Source: VRUE01 sp036271315 (GTDB lineage Bacteria; Actinomycetota; Thermoleophilia; Solirubrobacterales; 70-9). From it: a DNA stretch of 7,171 bases. Numbering within the stretch: position 1 is the first letter of the stretch; the number at the start of each line of letters is the position of its first letter. Below are positions 1-7,171 of this stretch, piece after piece. The notes under the pieces were generated by a model. It saw nothing but the letters and a program-made list of their open reading frames with translations, was not told the origin of the DNA and made no database searches. Location: NCBI GenBank assembly GCA_036271315.1, contig DATBAV010000014.1, forward strand, positions 1 to 7,171, written 5' to 3'. The translations under genes and the position numbers were made by a program.

Positions 1-897
1 CTCGGTCGAGGTGATCCGCTCCTGCAGTTCGCCCATCTCGGTCTCCAGCGTCGGCTGGTAGCCGACGGCGGAAGGCATGCGGCCGAGCAGGGCCGAGACC
101 TCGGAGCCCGCCTGGACGAAGCGGAAGATGTTGTCGATGAAGAGCAGCACGTCCTGGCCGCCCTGCTCGCGGAAGTATTCGGCCATCGTCAGGCCGGAGA
201 GCGCGACGCGGAGGCGGGCTCCGGGGGGCTCGTTCATCTGGCCGAAGACCAGCATCGTCTTGTCGATGACGCCGGACTCCTTCATCTCGAGCCAGAGGTC
301 GTTGCCCTCGCGCGAGCGCTCGCCGACGCCGCAGAAAGCCGAGAGGCCTTCGTGCTCTTCGCCGATCGAGCGGATCAGCTCCTGGATCAAGACGGTCTTG
401 CCGACGCCGGCGCCGCCGAAGAGCCCAACCTTGCCGCCCTTGGCGTAGGGCGCGAGCAGGTCGATCACCTTGATCCCGGTCTCGAGGATCTCCTGGGTCG
501 GAGCGAGGTCGGAGGCCGCGGGCGCAGAACGGTGGATTGGCCAGCGCTCCTCGGTCTGCACCGGCTCGCCGAGGTCGATCGGCTCACCCAGCAGGTTGAA
601 GATCCGTCCCAGGGTGGCGTCGCCGACCGGGACCGAGATCGGCGCACCGGTGTCGATCACCTTGTCGCCGCGCTGCAGGCCGTCGGTGGCATCCATCGCC
701 ACGGTGCGAACCCGGTCGTCGCCGAGGTGCTGCTGGACCTCGCAGACCAGTTCGGTCGCCTCGCGGTCCTCGTCGCCGGCCATCTCGATCTTCACCGCCG
801 AGTAGATCTCCGGCAGCTTGTCGGGGAAGACGGCGTCCACGACCACGCCGGTGACCTGCTCGACTCGTCCTACGTTTGCTCCGTTGCTCTCAGACAT
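1..897 (-). CDS. atpD: ATP synthase F1 subunit beta (3' end beyond window)
   Basis: Catalytic subunit of the F1 head; it makes or hydrolyses ATP at the alpha/beta interfaces on the cytoplasmic side. The frame stays open from the ATG at 897 to the left edge, giving 299 residues of a family usually near 470–480, so roughly the last 170–180 residues (rest of the nucleotide domain, signature motif, DELSEED region) are missing. Visible: N-terminal beta-barrel domain (about 8–85), Walker A GGAGVGKT (161–168), GVGERSREGND (190–200) with the catalytic glutamate E193, and Walker B LLFIDNIFRF (251–260) with D255. The start fits because MSESNGANVGRVEQVTG leads straight into the conserved barrel and an AGAAAAGGA Shine-Dalgarno lies just upstream. 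It follows atpG by 25 nt. No defect is seen in the part present. Confidence 0.97.
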   Translation of the reverse strand, partial: MSESNGANVGRVEQVTGVVVDAVFPDKLPEIYSAVKIEMAGDEDREATELVCEVQQHLGDDRVRTVAMDATDGLQRGDKVIDTGAPISVPVGDATLGRIFNLLGEPIDLGEPVQTEERWPIHRSAPAASDLAPTQEILETGIKVIDLLAPYAKGGKVGLFGGAGVGKTVLIQELIRSIGEEHEGLSAFCGVGERSREGNDLWLEMKESGVIDKTMLVFGQMNEPPGARLRVALSGLTMAEYFREQGGQDVLLFIDNIFRFVQAGSEVSALLGRMPSAVGYQPTLETEMGELQERITSTE

Positions 898-901
898 TGG
901 T

Positions 902-910
902 TCCTTTTCT
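902..910 (-). promoter_or_regulatory. Ribosome-binding site of atpD
   Basis: In gene sense this reads AGAAAAGGA, ending only 4 nt before the ATG at 897. It lies in the 25-nt gap after the atpG stop. The spacing is short but the purine-rich run is the only good candidate. The same nine bases precede atpE. Confidence 0.6.
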
Positions 911-922
911 CGGTTCTCAGCT

Positions 923-1843
923 TTATCCAAGCGCCTCGGCGCCGCCGACGACCTCGAGGATCTCCTGGGTGATCTCGGCCTGCCTCGCCCGGTTCATTTC
1001 CAGGGTCAGGTCGCCCATCATTTCTTCCGCGTTCTCCGCGGCGCTGCGCATCGCGGTCATCCGCGCTCCCAGCTCGGAAGCGGCTGACTCCAGCAGCGCC
1101 CGGTAGATGGAGATGTTCACGTACTCCGGGATCAGTTGGGCCAACAGCTCCTCCGCTTCGGGCTCATAGACCCAAAGCGATTTGCTGTGCGCCTTCTCGA
1201 TCTCGGTCTCCTCGGAATCCTCTTCCTCGTCAGCCGCACCCTCGCCGATCACATCGGCTTGCTGCATAGGCAGCAGCGTCTGTCGCCAGACGTGCTGGGT
1301 CAGCGGCGAGACGAAGCGGTTGTAGACCAACTCGACCCGGTCGAGCTCGCCGTCGACGTAGCGGGAGGTGAGCTCCTCGCCGATCTCACGCGCGTTGGCA
1401 AAAGCAGGCCGGTCGGTGAAGCCGACGTAAAAGGTGCGGGGCTCCAGTTTGCGAAAGGTCAGCGCACCGACACCCTTGCGGCCAACAGCGGAGAAGACCG
1501 CCTCGCTGCCACGCTCGCCCAGCTCATCCTTCAGCCGCAGGCCGTCGCGGATGATGTTGCTGTTGAAAGCGCCGGCCAGGCCGCGGTCGCCGGTGACGAG
1601 GACGACGCCGACCCGCTTCTGCTCCGCGCGCTCTTCCAGCACCGGCACACGTGGGATCCCGCCTGCCTGCTCGGCGGCGCGGCGGGTGAGCTTGCGCATC
1701 GACTGCGCGTAAGGGCGCAGCGCTTCAATCCGCTGTTCGGCCCGGCGCAGCCGCGCCGCCGCAACCATCTCCATCGCCCGCGTGATCTTGTTGATGTTCT
1801 TGATCGACGCGATGCGATTCTTGACGTCCTTCTGCGAAGCCAT
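923..1843 (-). CDS. atpG: ATP synthase F1 subunit gamma
   Basis: Central rotor shaft of F1, coupling c-ring rotation to the catalytic beta subunits. It has 306 residues, slightly longer than the 287 of E. coli. The N-terminal helix (MASQKDVKNRIASIKNINKI, then TRAMEMVAAARLRRAE) and the C-terminal helix forming the coiled-coil shaft are clear. The Rossmann-like middle contains VGVVLVTGDRGLAGAFNSNI (78–97). The C-terminal signature ITQEILEVVGGAEA (291–304) matches the family pattern. A very acidic stretch (about 201–217, GAADEEEDSEETEIEK) sits where E. coli has a shorter acidic loop, so this looks like a lineage-specific surface insert. The ATG is 15 nt after the atpA stop with no clear Shine-Dalgarno, so translation probably depends on coupling with atpA. 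It ends in TAA, 25 nt before atpD. Confidence 0.97.
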   Translation of the reverse strand: MASQKDVKNRIASIKNINKITRAMEMVAAARLRRAEQRIEALRPYAQSMRKLTRRAAEQAGGIPRVPVLEERAEQKRVGVVLVTGDRGLAGAFNSNIIRDGLRLKDELGERGSEAVFSAVGRKGVGALTFRKLEPRTFYVGFTDRPAFANAREIGEELTSRYVDGELDRVELVYNRFVSPLTQHVWRQTLLPMQQADVIGEGAADEEEDSEETEIEKAHSKSLWVYEPEAEELLAQLIPEYVNISIYRALLESAASELGARMTAMRSAAENAEEMMGDLTLEMNRARQAEITQEILEVVGGAEALG

Positions 1844-1858
1844 GACGGAACCCAGCGA

Positions 1859-3502
<1,644 letters not shown>

Positions 3503-3516
3503 TGGGGTGCTCTACG

Positions 3517-3524
3517 CCTCCTTA
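3517..3524 (-). promoter_or_regulatory. Ribosome-binding site of atpA, overlapping the atpH stop
   Basis: In gene sense TAAGGAGG: the first three bases are the atpH stop codon and AAGGAGG is a near-perfect anti-16S match. The distance to the atpA ATG is 14 nt, longer than the common 5–10. No in-frame start codon lies closer. A ribosome terminating on atpH would sit on this site, which favours coupled initiation. Confidence 0.65.
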
Positions 3525-4055
3525 CGCCGCCTGGGCGACGCTCTTTCGAAGTTTCTCCAAGCGACTGCGGATGCTCGCGTCGAGCACCTTGTTGCCGACC
3601 TGCAAGACGATGCCGCCGAGGATCTCGGCGTCGACGCGGCTGGACAGCTCGACCTTCTGGCCGGTCTGGCGCTCGATCTCCTCGCCCACCTTCTCGACCA
3701 CCGAAGGCTCCAGCGTGACCGCACTGGTAACCGTGACATCGATGCGCCGGTTCTCCTGCTTCCAGAGCTCGTCGAGCTGGCGGCGGATGCGGAAGATCTC
3801 CGGCATCCGCTGCTTCTCGATCAGCAGCCCGAGGAAGTTGAGCAGCTCCGCATCGGCGTCGCTGACGGCGCGCTTCAGGCCAGCCACCTTCTCGGCTGAG
3901 GAGAAGTAAGGACTGAAGAAGAAGACCTGCAGCTCGCGGTTGCCGTCGACGGCGTCGGCGAACTGGGCCAGTTCGCCGCGCACTGCGTCGAGCTTGCCCT
4001 TCTCCTTGGCCACGTCGAAGAGGGCCTCGGCGTATACGCGAGCCGCTTCCTGCAT
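3522..4055 (-). CDS. atpH: ATP synthase F1 subunit delta (OSCP)
   Basis: Peripheral-stalk subunit that joins the b dimer to the top of the F1 head through the alpha N-terminal helices; cytoplasmic. It has 177 residues, the same length as E. coli delta. The N-terminal helical domain starts AARVYAEALFDVAKEKGK (4–21), the standard opening of the family. The C-terminal part holds the signature region VDAEILGGIVLQVGNKVLDA (141–160), followed by a basic helix SIRSRLEKLRKS. It is a stand-alone delta, not fused to a b-like domain as in mycobacteria. Its ATG shares one base with the atpF stop (TAATG), so it is almost certainly translationally coupled; a GGAGGAG site lies 11 nt upstream inside atpF. 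Its own TAA forms the front of the atpA ribosome-binding site. Confidence 0.96.
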   Translation of the reverse strand: MQEAARVYAEALFDVAKEKGKLDAVRGELAQFADAVDGNRELQVFFFSPYFSSAEKVAGLKRAVSDADAELLNFLGLLIEKQRMPEIFRIRRQLDELWKQENRRIDVTVTSAVTLEPSVVEKVGEEIERQTGQKVELSSRVDAEILGGIVLQVGNKVLDASIRSRLEKLRKSVAQAA

Positions 4056-4645
4056 TAGTTCCGCGACTCCTCCGCGCCGGAGAGGGCGGTGAAATCGACC
4101 TCGCTGAGCGCCTCCTCGACCAGGCGGCGCTGATCCTCCTCGCTAAGCGACTTGCGGGTGACCTTCTCGGTCGCCAGCACGGTGAGGTCGGCGACCTCCT
4201 TGCGGATCTGGTCGAGCGAGCGCCGGGTCGCCGCGTCGATCTCACGCTGGGCAGCGGCGACGAGCTCCTCGCCCCTCTCCCTGCCGGCAACCCTCGCCTC
4301 CGCCTCGGCGGTTTCCGCCGCCTTGCGGGCGCGGGCCATGATGTCGTCGGCCTGCTCGCGGGCCTCCTCGAGCCGCCCGCGGTACTCGGCCAGCAGCTCG
4401 TCGGACTCCTTGCGCTGCCGTTCGGCCGCCTCGATCGACTCGCTGATCGTCTTCGCCCGCTTGTCGAGCGCCTCCTGGATCTTCGGGAAGGCGACCTTGC
4501 TCAACACCCACATCGTGAAGAGGAAGAGGACCAGCGTCCAGATCATCAGGCCGAGGCCCGGTGAGACCAGGAAGCTGCCGCCTTCTTCGCTGCCTTTCTC
4601 AGCAGCGAGCGGAAGCGCGGATATGTAGCCGAGAACCCCGATCAT
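4055..4645 (-). CDS. atpF: ATP synthase Fo subunit b
   Basis: Membrane-anchored dimeric outer stalk that holds subunit a and the F1 head static against the rotor. It has 196 residues, longer than the 156 of E. coli b. An extracellular N-terminal segment (about 1–28, weakly hydrophobic then EKGSEEGG) precedes a single transmembrane helix (about 31–52, LGLMIWTLVLFLFTMWVLSK). After the FPKIQ turn a long charged helix rich in Glu, Arg and Ala runs from about 55 to 165, the dimerisation coiled coil. The C-terminal part (DLTVLATEKVTRKSLSEEDQRRLVEEAL) is the typical delta-binding end. The pre-membrane segment resembles, as I recall it, the N-terminus of mycobacterial b, so the start at 4645 is accepted. 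The ATG follows the atpE stop by 4 nt with no visible Shine-Dalgarno, so reinitiation after atpE is likely. Confidence 0.95.
   Translation of the reverse strand: MIGVLGYISALPLAAEKGSEEGGSFLVSPGLGLMIWTLVLFLFTMWVLSKVAFPKIQEALDKRAKTISESIEAAERQRKESDELLAEYRGRLEEAREQADDIMARARKAAETAEAEARVAGRERGEELVAAAQREIDAATRRSLDQIRKEVADLTVLATEKVTRKSLSEEDQRRLVEEALSEVDFTALSGAEESRN
4067..4073 (-). promoter_or_regulatory. Ribosome-binding site of atpH inside the end of atpF
   Basis: In gene sense GGAGGAG, 11 nt before the atpH ATG and wholly inside the last codons of atpF. It supports the ATG in the TAATG overlap as the true start of atpH. Confidence 0.6.
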
Positions 4646-4649
4646 CGAT

Positions 4650-4916
4650 CTAGAGGAAGAAGGCGATCAGGCCGAAGATGAAGGTGTAGAAGGCCACGGC
4701 CTCGGTAAGCGCGAAGCCGAGCCAGCGGATGCTCTGCAGCTCGTCTTTCATCTCGGGCTGGCGGGCGACCGACTCGATCTCCTTGCCGAAGATGATGCCG
4801 ATGCCGATACCGGCGCCGATCGAACCAAGGCCGGCTCCGACGCCAAGGGCGATCGCCTTGCCGGCGGCTTCGATCCCTTCGTCAGAGATCGCGGCGGCAA
4901 CTGGGGACAGATCCAT
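4650..4916 (-). CDS. atpE: ATP synthase Fo subunit c
   Basis: Proteolipid that forms the rotating c-ring. It has 88 residues with two transmembrane helices in a hairpin. TM1 (about 20–44) carries the glycine-repeat packing motif GSIGAGIGIGIIFG. The cytoplasmic loop holds the conserved RQP (51–53). TM2 (about 65–88) carries the ion-binding glutamate E72 in ALTEAVAFYTF. Aligned to the Na+-type Ilyobacter c subunit, the TM1 glutamine is replaced by I39 and the residue after the glutamate is A73 rather than Ser, so the site looks proton-specific. The start at 4916 has a good AAGGAG site 10 nt upstream, and the 18-nt gap after atpB makes this the best-separated Fo gene, fitting the high copy number needed for c. 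The ring size cannot be read from the sequence. Confidence 0.97.
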   Translation of the reverse strand: MDLSPVAAAISDEGIEAAGKAIALGVGAGLGSIGAGIGIGIIFGKEIESVARQPEMKDELQSIRWLGFALTEAVAFYTFIFGLIAFFL

Positions 4917-4926
4917 TGAAACAGCG

Positions 4927-4936
4927 CTCCTTTTCT
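4927..4936 (-). promoter_or_regulatory. Ribosome-binding site of atpE
   Basis: In gene sense AGAAAAGGAG, 10 nt before the atpE ATG. Its first two bases overlap the atpB TAG stop. It is A-rich with a strong AAGGAG core and shares AGAAAAGGA with the site before atpD. Confidence 0.65.
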
Positions 4937-5870
4937 AGTGACTTGCGGAGGTCGCTCCGCCGATGTAGATCGCGGTGAGGGTCGAGAAGATAAACGCCTG
5001 AAGCGTCGCGACCAGACCCACCTCGAAGATGAAAAATGCGAACGCCATGGGGAAAGTGAGCGCCCCCAGGGCGGCGATGCCGAGCAGAACGGCGAGCCCG
5101 CCACCCATGAAGAGCAGCAGCAGGTGGCCGGCGAGGATGTTGGCGAAGAGACGCACTGAGAGCGAGATCAGCCGCACGAAGTGCGAGATCACCTCGATCA
5201 CGAAGATCGCTGCCTTGCCGACCGGGTTCATCTCCTCCAGGCCCGGCGGCAGCCAGCTGGCCAGGTACTTGAAGAGGCCCTTGGACCGCACCCCTTCGAC
5301 GTGGTAGGAGACCCAGACGACGAGGGTCAGGACCAGCGGGATCGAGATGTTGGCCGTCGCCGCGTAGATCGCGAAGGCGGGGATCTGTAGGCCGAAGATG
5401 GTGATCTCGTGCTCGGTATTGGTCGGCAGTGGGATGAAGCCGATCATGTTGGAGAACCAGATCCAGAAGAAGAGCGCGGCGAGGAAGGGGAACCAACGCA
5501 CCGCGGTGGCGCCGTCGAGGTTGCCGCCGGTGATGTTGTTCTTGGTCAGGTCGTAGGCGACCTCGATCGCGGTCTGCACGCGGTTTGGTTTCTGCGCCAT
5601 GCGGCGGCTGATCCAGACCATGGTGAAGATCGTCAGGCCGCTTGCCAGCACCAGGTAGAGCACGGCCTTGTTGATGCTGAGGTCGAGGCTGCCGAGGTGG
5701 ATCGAGACCCACGGTTCGAGCTTGAACTCGTTTTGGGGCTTGAAGGCTTCGTTCTTGCCTTCGTTGCCGAAAAGCAGCAGCAGGAGGACGGCGATCGCCA
5801 GGTAGGCGACGGCGCCGATCAGGACTTTGGCTTTGGTGCTGAGCCCGGTCTTCTCGACTGCTTCGCTCAC
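4935..5870 (-). CDS. atpB: ATP synthase Fo subunit a
   Basis: Static membrane subunit with the two proton half-channels, lying against the c-ring. It has 311 residues (E. coli 271), the extra length being mostly an N-terminal segment. Hydrophobic segments lie at about 15–34, 68–88, 125–147, 164–189, 220–255 and 257–300. The essential stator arginine is R240 in SLSVRLFANILAGHLL (237–252). N243 or N244 and H249 occupy the positions of E. coli N214 and E219. The last helix has LQAFIFSTLTAIYIGG (290–305) with Q291 equivalent to E. coli Q252, and E283 lies one residue before the position of E. coli H245. The start is GTG at 5870, overlapping the TGA of the AtpI-like gene as GTGA. A GAGGGGG site 7 nt upstream supports it. 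It ends in TAG, 18 nt before atpE. Confidence 0.97.
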   Translation of the reverse strand: MSEAVEKTGLSTKAKVLIGAVAYLAIAVLLLLLFGNEGKNEAFKPQNEFKLEPWVSIHLGSLDLSINKAVLYLVLASGLTIFTMVWISRRMAQKPNRVQTAIEVAYDLTKNNITGGNLDGATAVRWFPFLAALFFWIWFSNMIGFIPLPTNTEHEITIFGLQIPAFAIYAATANISIPLVLTLVVWVSYHVEGVRSKGLFKYLASWLPPGLEEMNPVGKAAIFVIEVISHFVRLISLSVRLFANILAGHLLLLFMGGGLAVLLGIAALGALTFPMAFAFFIFEVGLVATLQAFIFSTLTAIYIGGATSASH

Positions 5871-6247
5871 CTCGCCGCCCCCTCGCCTTCCGGCTCGAAC
5901 AGGTGGGCGATGCCCTGGGCGGCGAAGGAGAGCGTGAAGAGGCAGAGGACGAGGATCGCGGCGGCGAGCCCGTCTTCGCGTCCCGCGAGCAGGCCGACGA
6001 CCAGGACCGCAGTCGCCATCAGCCAGACCCGACCGAGAGTCGTGGCGGCGACCATGCCCATCGCCTTCTGGCGGTTTCCGTTGGCGAGGGCTTCGTCGGC
6101 GCGGCGCTTGGCCAATGCCAGGACGCCCCGCTGCACGAGCCAGACGGCGGCGCCGACGGCGAAGCCCACCAAGGGCAAATCAGCAAGCACAAAGACGACC
6201 AGCGCGGCGGCTAGCGCGAAGAGGTCGACGTACTTGGGAGGAGACAT
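5867..6247 (-). CDS. atpI: AtpI-like small membrane protein (126 aa)
   Basis: A 126-residue protein with about four hydrophobic segments (about 7–24, 25–46, 64–88, 92–115) and a charged cytoplasmic-looking loop KRRADEALANGNRQK (47–61). Position directly before atpB, size and membrane layout match the AtpI / ATP synthase protein I group, including the mycobacterial Rv1303-type protein. AtpI proteins are thought to help c-ring assembly or handle cations, but no catalytic or ion-binding motif is visible here, so the assignment rests mainly on context. The ATG at 6247 (MSPPKYVDLFAL) is chosen because TGAGG lies 8 nt upstream and the first helix follows at once. The frame also opens at a GTG at 6343, overlapping the wecA stop as GTGA, which would add 32 non-hydrophobic residues; I consider this less likely. 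The TGA overlaps the atpB GTG. Confidence 0.75.
   Translation of the reverse strand: MSPPKYVDLFALAAALVVFVLADLPLVGFAVGAAVWLVQRGVLALAKRRADEALANGNRQKAMGMVAATTLGRVWLMATAVLVVGLLAGREDGLAAAILVLCLFTLSFAAQGIAHLFEPEGEGAAR
5878..5884 (-). promoter_or_regulatory. Ribosome-binding site of atpB
   Basis: In gene sense GAGGGGG, 7 nt before the GTG start and inside the last codons of the AtpI-like gene. With the GTGA overlap it supports coupled translation from the atpI-like cistron. Confidence 0.5.
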
Positions 6248-6255
6248 AATTTCCG

Positions 6256-6260
6256 CCTCA
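6256..6260 (-). promoter_or_regulatory. Ribosome-binding site deciding the atpI-like start
   Basis: In gene sense TGAGG, followed by CGGAAATT and the ATG at 6247, a spacing of 8 nt. It favours the internal ATG over the upstream GTG at 6343. Confidence 0.55.
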
Positions 6261-6286
6261 GTCAGGAACGAGCGAGCGGAATCGCG

Positions 6287-6292
6287 ACTATA
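6287..6292 (-). promoter_or_regulatory. Possible -10 element of the atp operon promoter
   Basis: In gene sense TATAGT, a 5/6 match to the sigma-70 -10 consensus, in the less GC-rich gap between wecA and atpI-like. Transcription would start near 6280, giving a leader of about 33 nt. The hexamer at the -35 distance (AAGCCA near 6310–6315) is a poor match, so this is only a candidate. It overlaps the right arm of the inverted repeat. Confidence 0.3.
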
Positions 6293-6308
6293 TCCGAAGG
6301 GCGGATAT
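6290..6308. repeat. Perfect 7-bp inverted repeat before atpI-like
   Basis: Plus strand ATATCCG, 5-base spacer AAGGG, CGGATAT. The arms are exact reverse complements. No T-run follows on the gene strand, so it is not a typical terminator; it could be an operator or an RNA hairpin. It lies in the only real intergenic gap of the window (6248–6339). Confidence 0.6.
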
Positions 6309-6329
6309 TTGGCTTTGTGCTGCGGATAC
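6301..6329 (-). repeat. Two direct RTATCCGC motifs 21 bp apart
   Basis: In gene sense GTATCCGC (6322–6329) and ATATCCGC (6301–6308), with start points 21 bp apart, that is about two helical turns. The second copy is also the left arm (gene sense) of the inverted repeat, so the CGGATA core occurs three times within 40 bp. A regulator-binding site is possible but unproven. Confidence 0.4.
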
Positions 6330-6339
6330 GTGCCCTTTG

Positions 6340-7171
6340 TCACAACCTGTTACTAGCGTCTTCCTCCTCGATTTCGATCGCCTCGAATTCGCCCGTCTCG
6401 GGATTCAGACGCCCGCGGCGGAGCTTGAGGATCTCGAGCACGTAGATCAGGTAGACGCTGGTCGCCAGGGCGAGCAGCCCGAAGGCGACCATCACCGTCG
6501 TCCAGAAGGCGTTGAAGTGGCCATGGTTATCGCTGTAGGGGACGAAGCGCAGGGCCAGCGCCAGGCCGGCGAGCGCCAGCGTCCAGCCGTAGAGATAGGC
6601 CAGCGTGCGCCGCTGGCTGAAGCCGATGTTCGCCATCCGGTGGTGGAAGTGCCAGCTGTCCGCCTGGTAGATCGGCTGCCGGTATTTGACCCGTTTGGCG
6701 ACCACGAAGCCGGTGTCGAGGATCGGCACGGCGAGCACGACCAAGGGCAGGATCAGGGCGACGACCGCGTTGGTCTTCAGCGCGCCCTGCACAGAGGCCG
6801 TCGCCAGCAGGTAGCCGAGCAGGTTCGAGCCGGTGTCCCCCATGAAGCTCGAGGCGGGCGGAAAGCCGTGGCGCAGGAAGCCGAGAGCGCCGCCGGCGGT
6901 CAGCGCCGCGAGGACGCCGGCTTCGTTGCGCTCCAGCGAGAGGGCGATCACCGCCAGAGCGATCGCCGAGATCGTGCAGACGCCGGCGGCCAGCCCGTCG
7001 ACCCCGTCGAGGAAGTTGATCACGTTGACCACGGCGACGATCCCCAGCACGGTCAGCGGGTAGCTCCAGCCGTGCAGTTCGAAACCGCCGAGGAAGGGCA
7101 GCGTCAGGTTCTCCACCCGCACGCCCTCCATCACCGGGATCAGCGCGGCGGCGATCTGACCGACCAGCTTC
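6340..7171 (-). CDS. wecA: WecA/TagO-type polyprenyl-phosphate sugar-1-phosphate transferase (5' end beyond window)
   Basis: Integral membrane enzyme of the MraY/WecA family that moves a sugar 1-phosphate (typically GlcNAc-1-P from UDP-GlcNAc) onto a polyprenyl phosphate carrier, the first step of many wall-polymer or polysaccharide pathways. The frame is open to the right edge; 276 full codons are present and about 100 or more N-terminal residues, including the DD motif, are missing. The visible part begins KLVGQIAAAL, which normally follows soon after that motif. Counting from the first full codon: NVINFLDGVDGLAAG (49–63) with the catalytic-loop aspartates, FMGDTGSN (109–116), and HFHHRMANIGFSQRRT (174–189), the histidine motif that marks WecA/TagO rather than MraY. 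Several hydrophobic helices lie between them. The C-terminus is charged and acidic (EAIEIEEEDA). Sugar specificity and the polymer served cannot be read. It ends in TGA, 92 nt before the chosen atpI-like start. Confidence 0.92.
   Translation of the reverse strand, partial: KLVGQIAAALIPVMEGVRVENLTLPFLGGFELHGWSYPLTVLGIVAVVNVINFLDGVDGLAAGVCTISAIALAVIALSLERNEAGVLAALTAGGALGFLRHGFPPASSFMGDTGSNLLGYLLATASVQGALKTNAVVALILPLVVLAVPILDTGFVVAKRVKYRQPIYQADSWHFHHRMANIGFSQRRTLAYLYGWTLALAGLALALRFVPYSDNHGHFNAFWTTVMVAFGLLALATSVYLIYVLEILKLRRGRLNPETGEFEAIEIEEEDASNRL

Noticed and set aside
6290..6308. The inverted repeat as a rho-independent terminator of wecA
   Set aside because: The arms are short, only moderately GC-rich, and no T-run follows in gene sense (AGTCGCGATT follows). 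It sits too close to the atpI start to be a typical terminator.
6331..6343. GTGACA near the wecA stop as a -35 box (5/6 match to TTGACA)
   Set aside because: No acceptable -10 lies 16–18 nt downstream; the TATAGT box is far too distant from it.
5409..6356. A 315-codon plus-strand frame opposite atpB and the AtpI-like gene
   Set aside because: Compositionally biased translation without any domain, fully antisense to atpB and the AtpI-like gene; explained by high GC content.

Overview
The window is one co-directional block on the minus strand, read from the right edge to the left. It runs from the end of a polyprenyl-phosphate sugar-1-phosphate transferase (WecA/TagO type) through a small AtpI-like membrane protein into an F1Fo ATP synthase operon in the order atpB (a), atpE (c), atpF (b), atpH (delta), atpA (alpha), atpG (gamma), atpD (beta, cut by the left edge). 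atpC (epsilon) is expected just beyond position 1. The DNA is strongly G+C-rich with G/C-ending codons. The gene order wecA–atpI-like–atpBEFHAGD is the one known from Actinobacteria (Mycobacterium Rv1302–Rv1303–atpB onwards). Separate b and delta genes rule out the mycobacterial b-delta fusion. My best guess is a high-GC actinobacterium outside the mycobacteria, possibly a deep lineage such as Thermoleophilia; this is inference from layout and protein style only.

Layout. 7171–6340: 3' part of wecA-like gene. 6339–6248: a 92-base, less GC-rich gap, the only sizeable intergenic stretch, with a perfect 7-bp inverted repeat, a repeated RTATCCGC motif and a possible -10 element; it is the likeliest place for the atp promoter. 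6247–5867: AtpI-like protein. 5870–3522: the Fo and stalk genes atpB, atpE, atpF and atpH. 3502–1: the F1 genes atpA, atpG and atpD. Junctions are tight: GTGA overlap (atpI/atpB), 18 nt (atpB/atpE), 4 nt (atpE/atpF), TAATG overlap (atpF/atpH), 19 nt (atpH/atpA), 15 nt (atpA/atpG), 25 nt (atpG/atpD). This implies a polycistronic message with translational coupling.

Function. Subunits a and c form the ion path in the membrane. The c subunit has its TM2 glutamate but lacks the Na+-site residues, so proton coupling is predicted. b and delta form the outer stalk, gamma is the rotor shaft, and alpha and beta form the catalytic head. All key catalytic residues that fall inside the window are intact, and no frameshift or pseudogene is seen.

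This is essentially an ordinary housekeeping region. I found no mobile element, CRISPR, RNA gene or novel system. The points worth a second look are modest: the repeat cluster before atpI, an acidic C-terminal tail on alpha, an acidic insert in gamma, an offset acidic residue in the last helix of subunit a, and the pattern of ribosome-binding sites.
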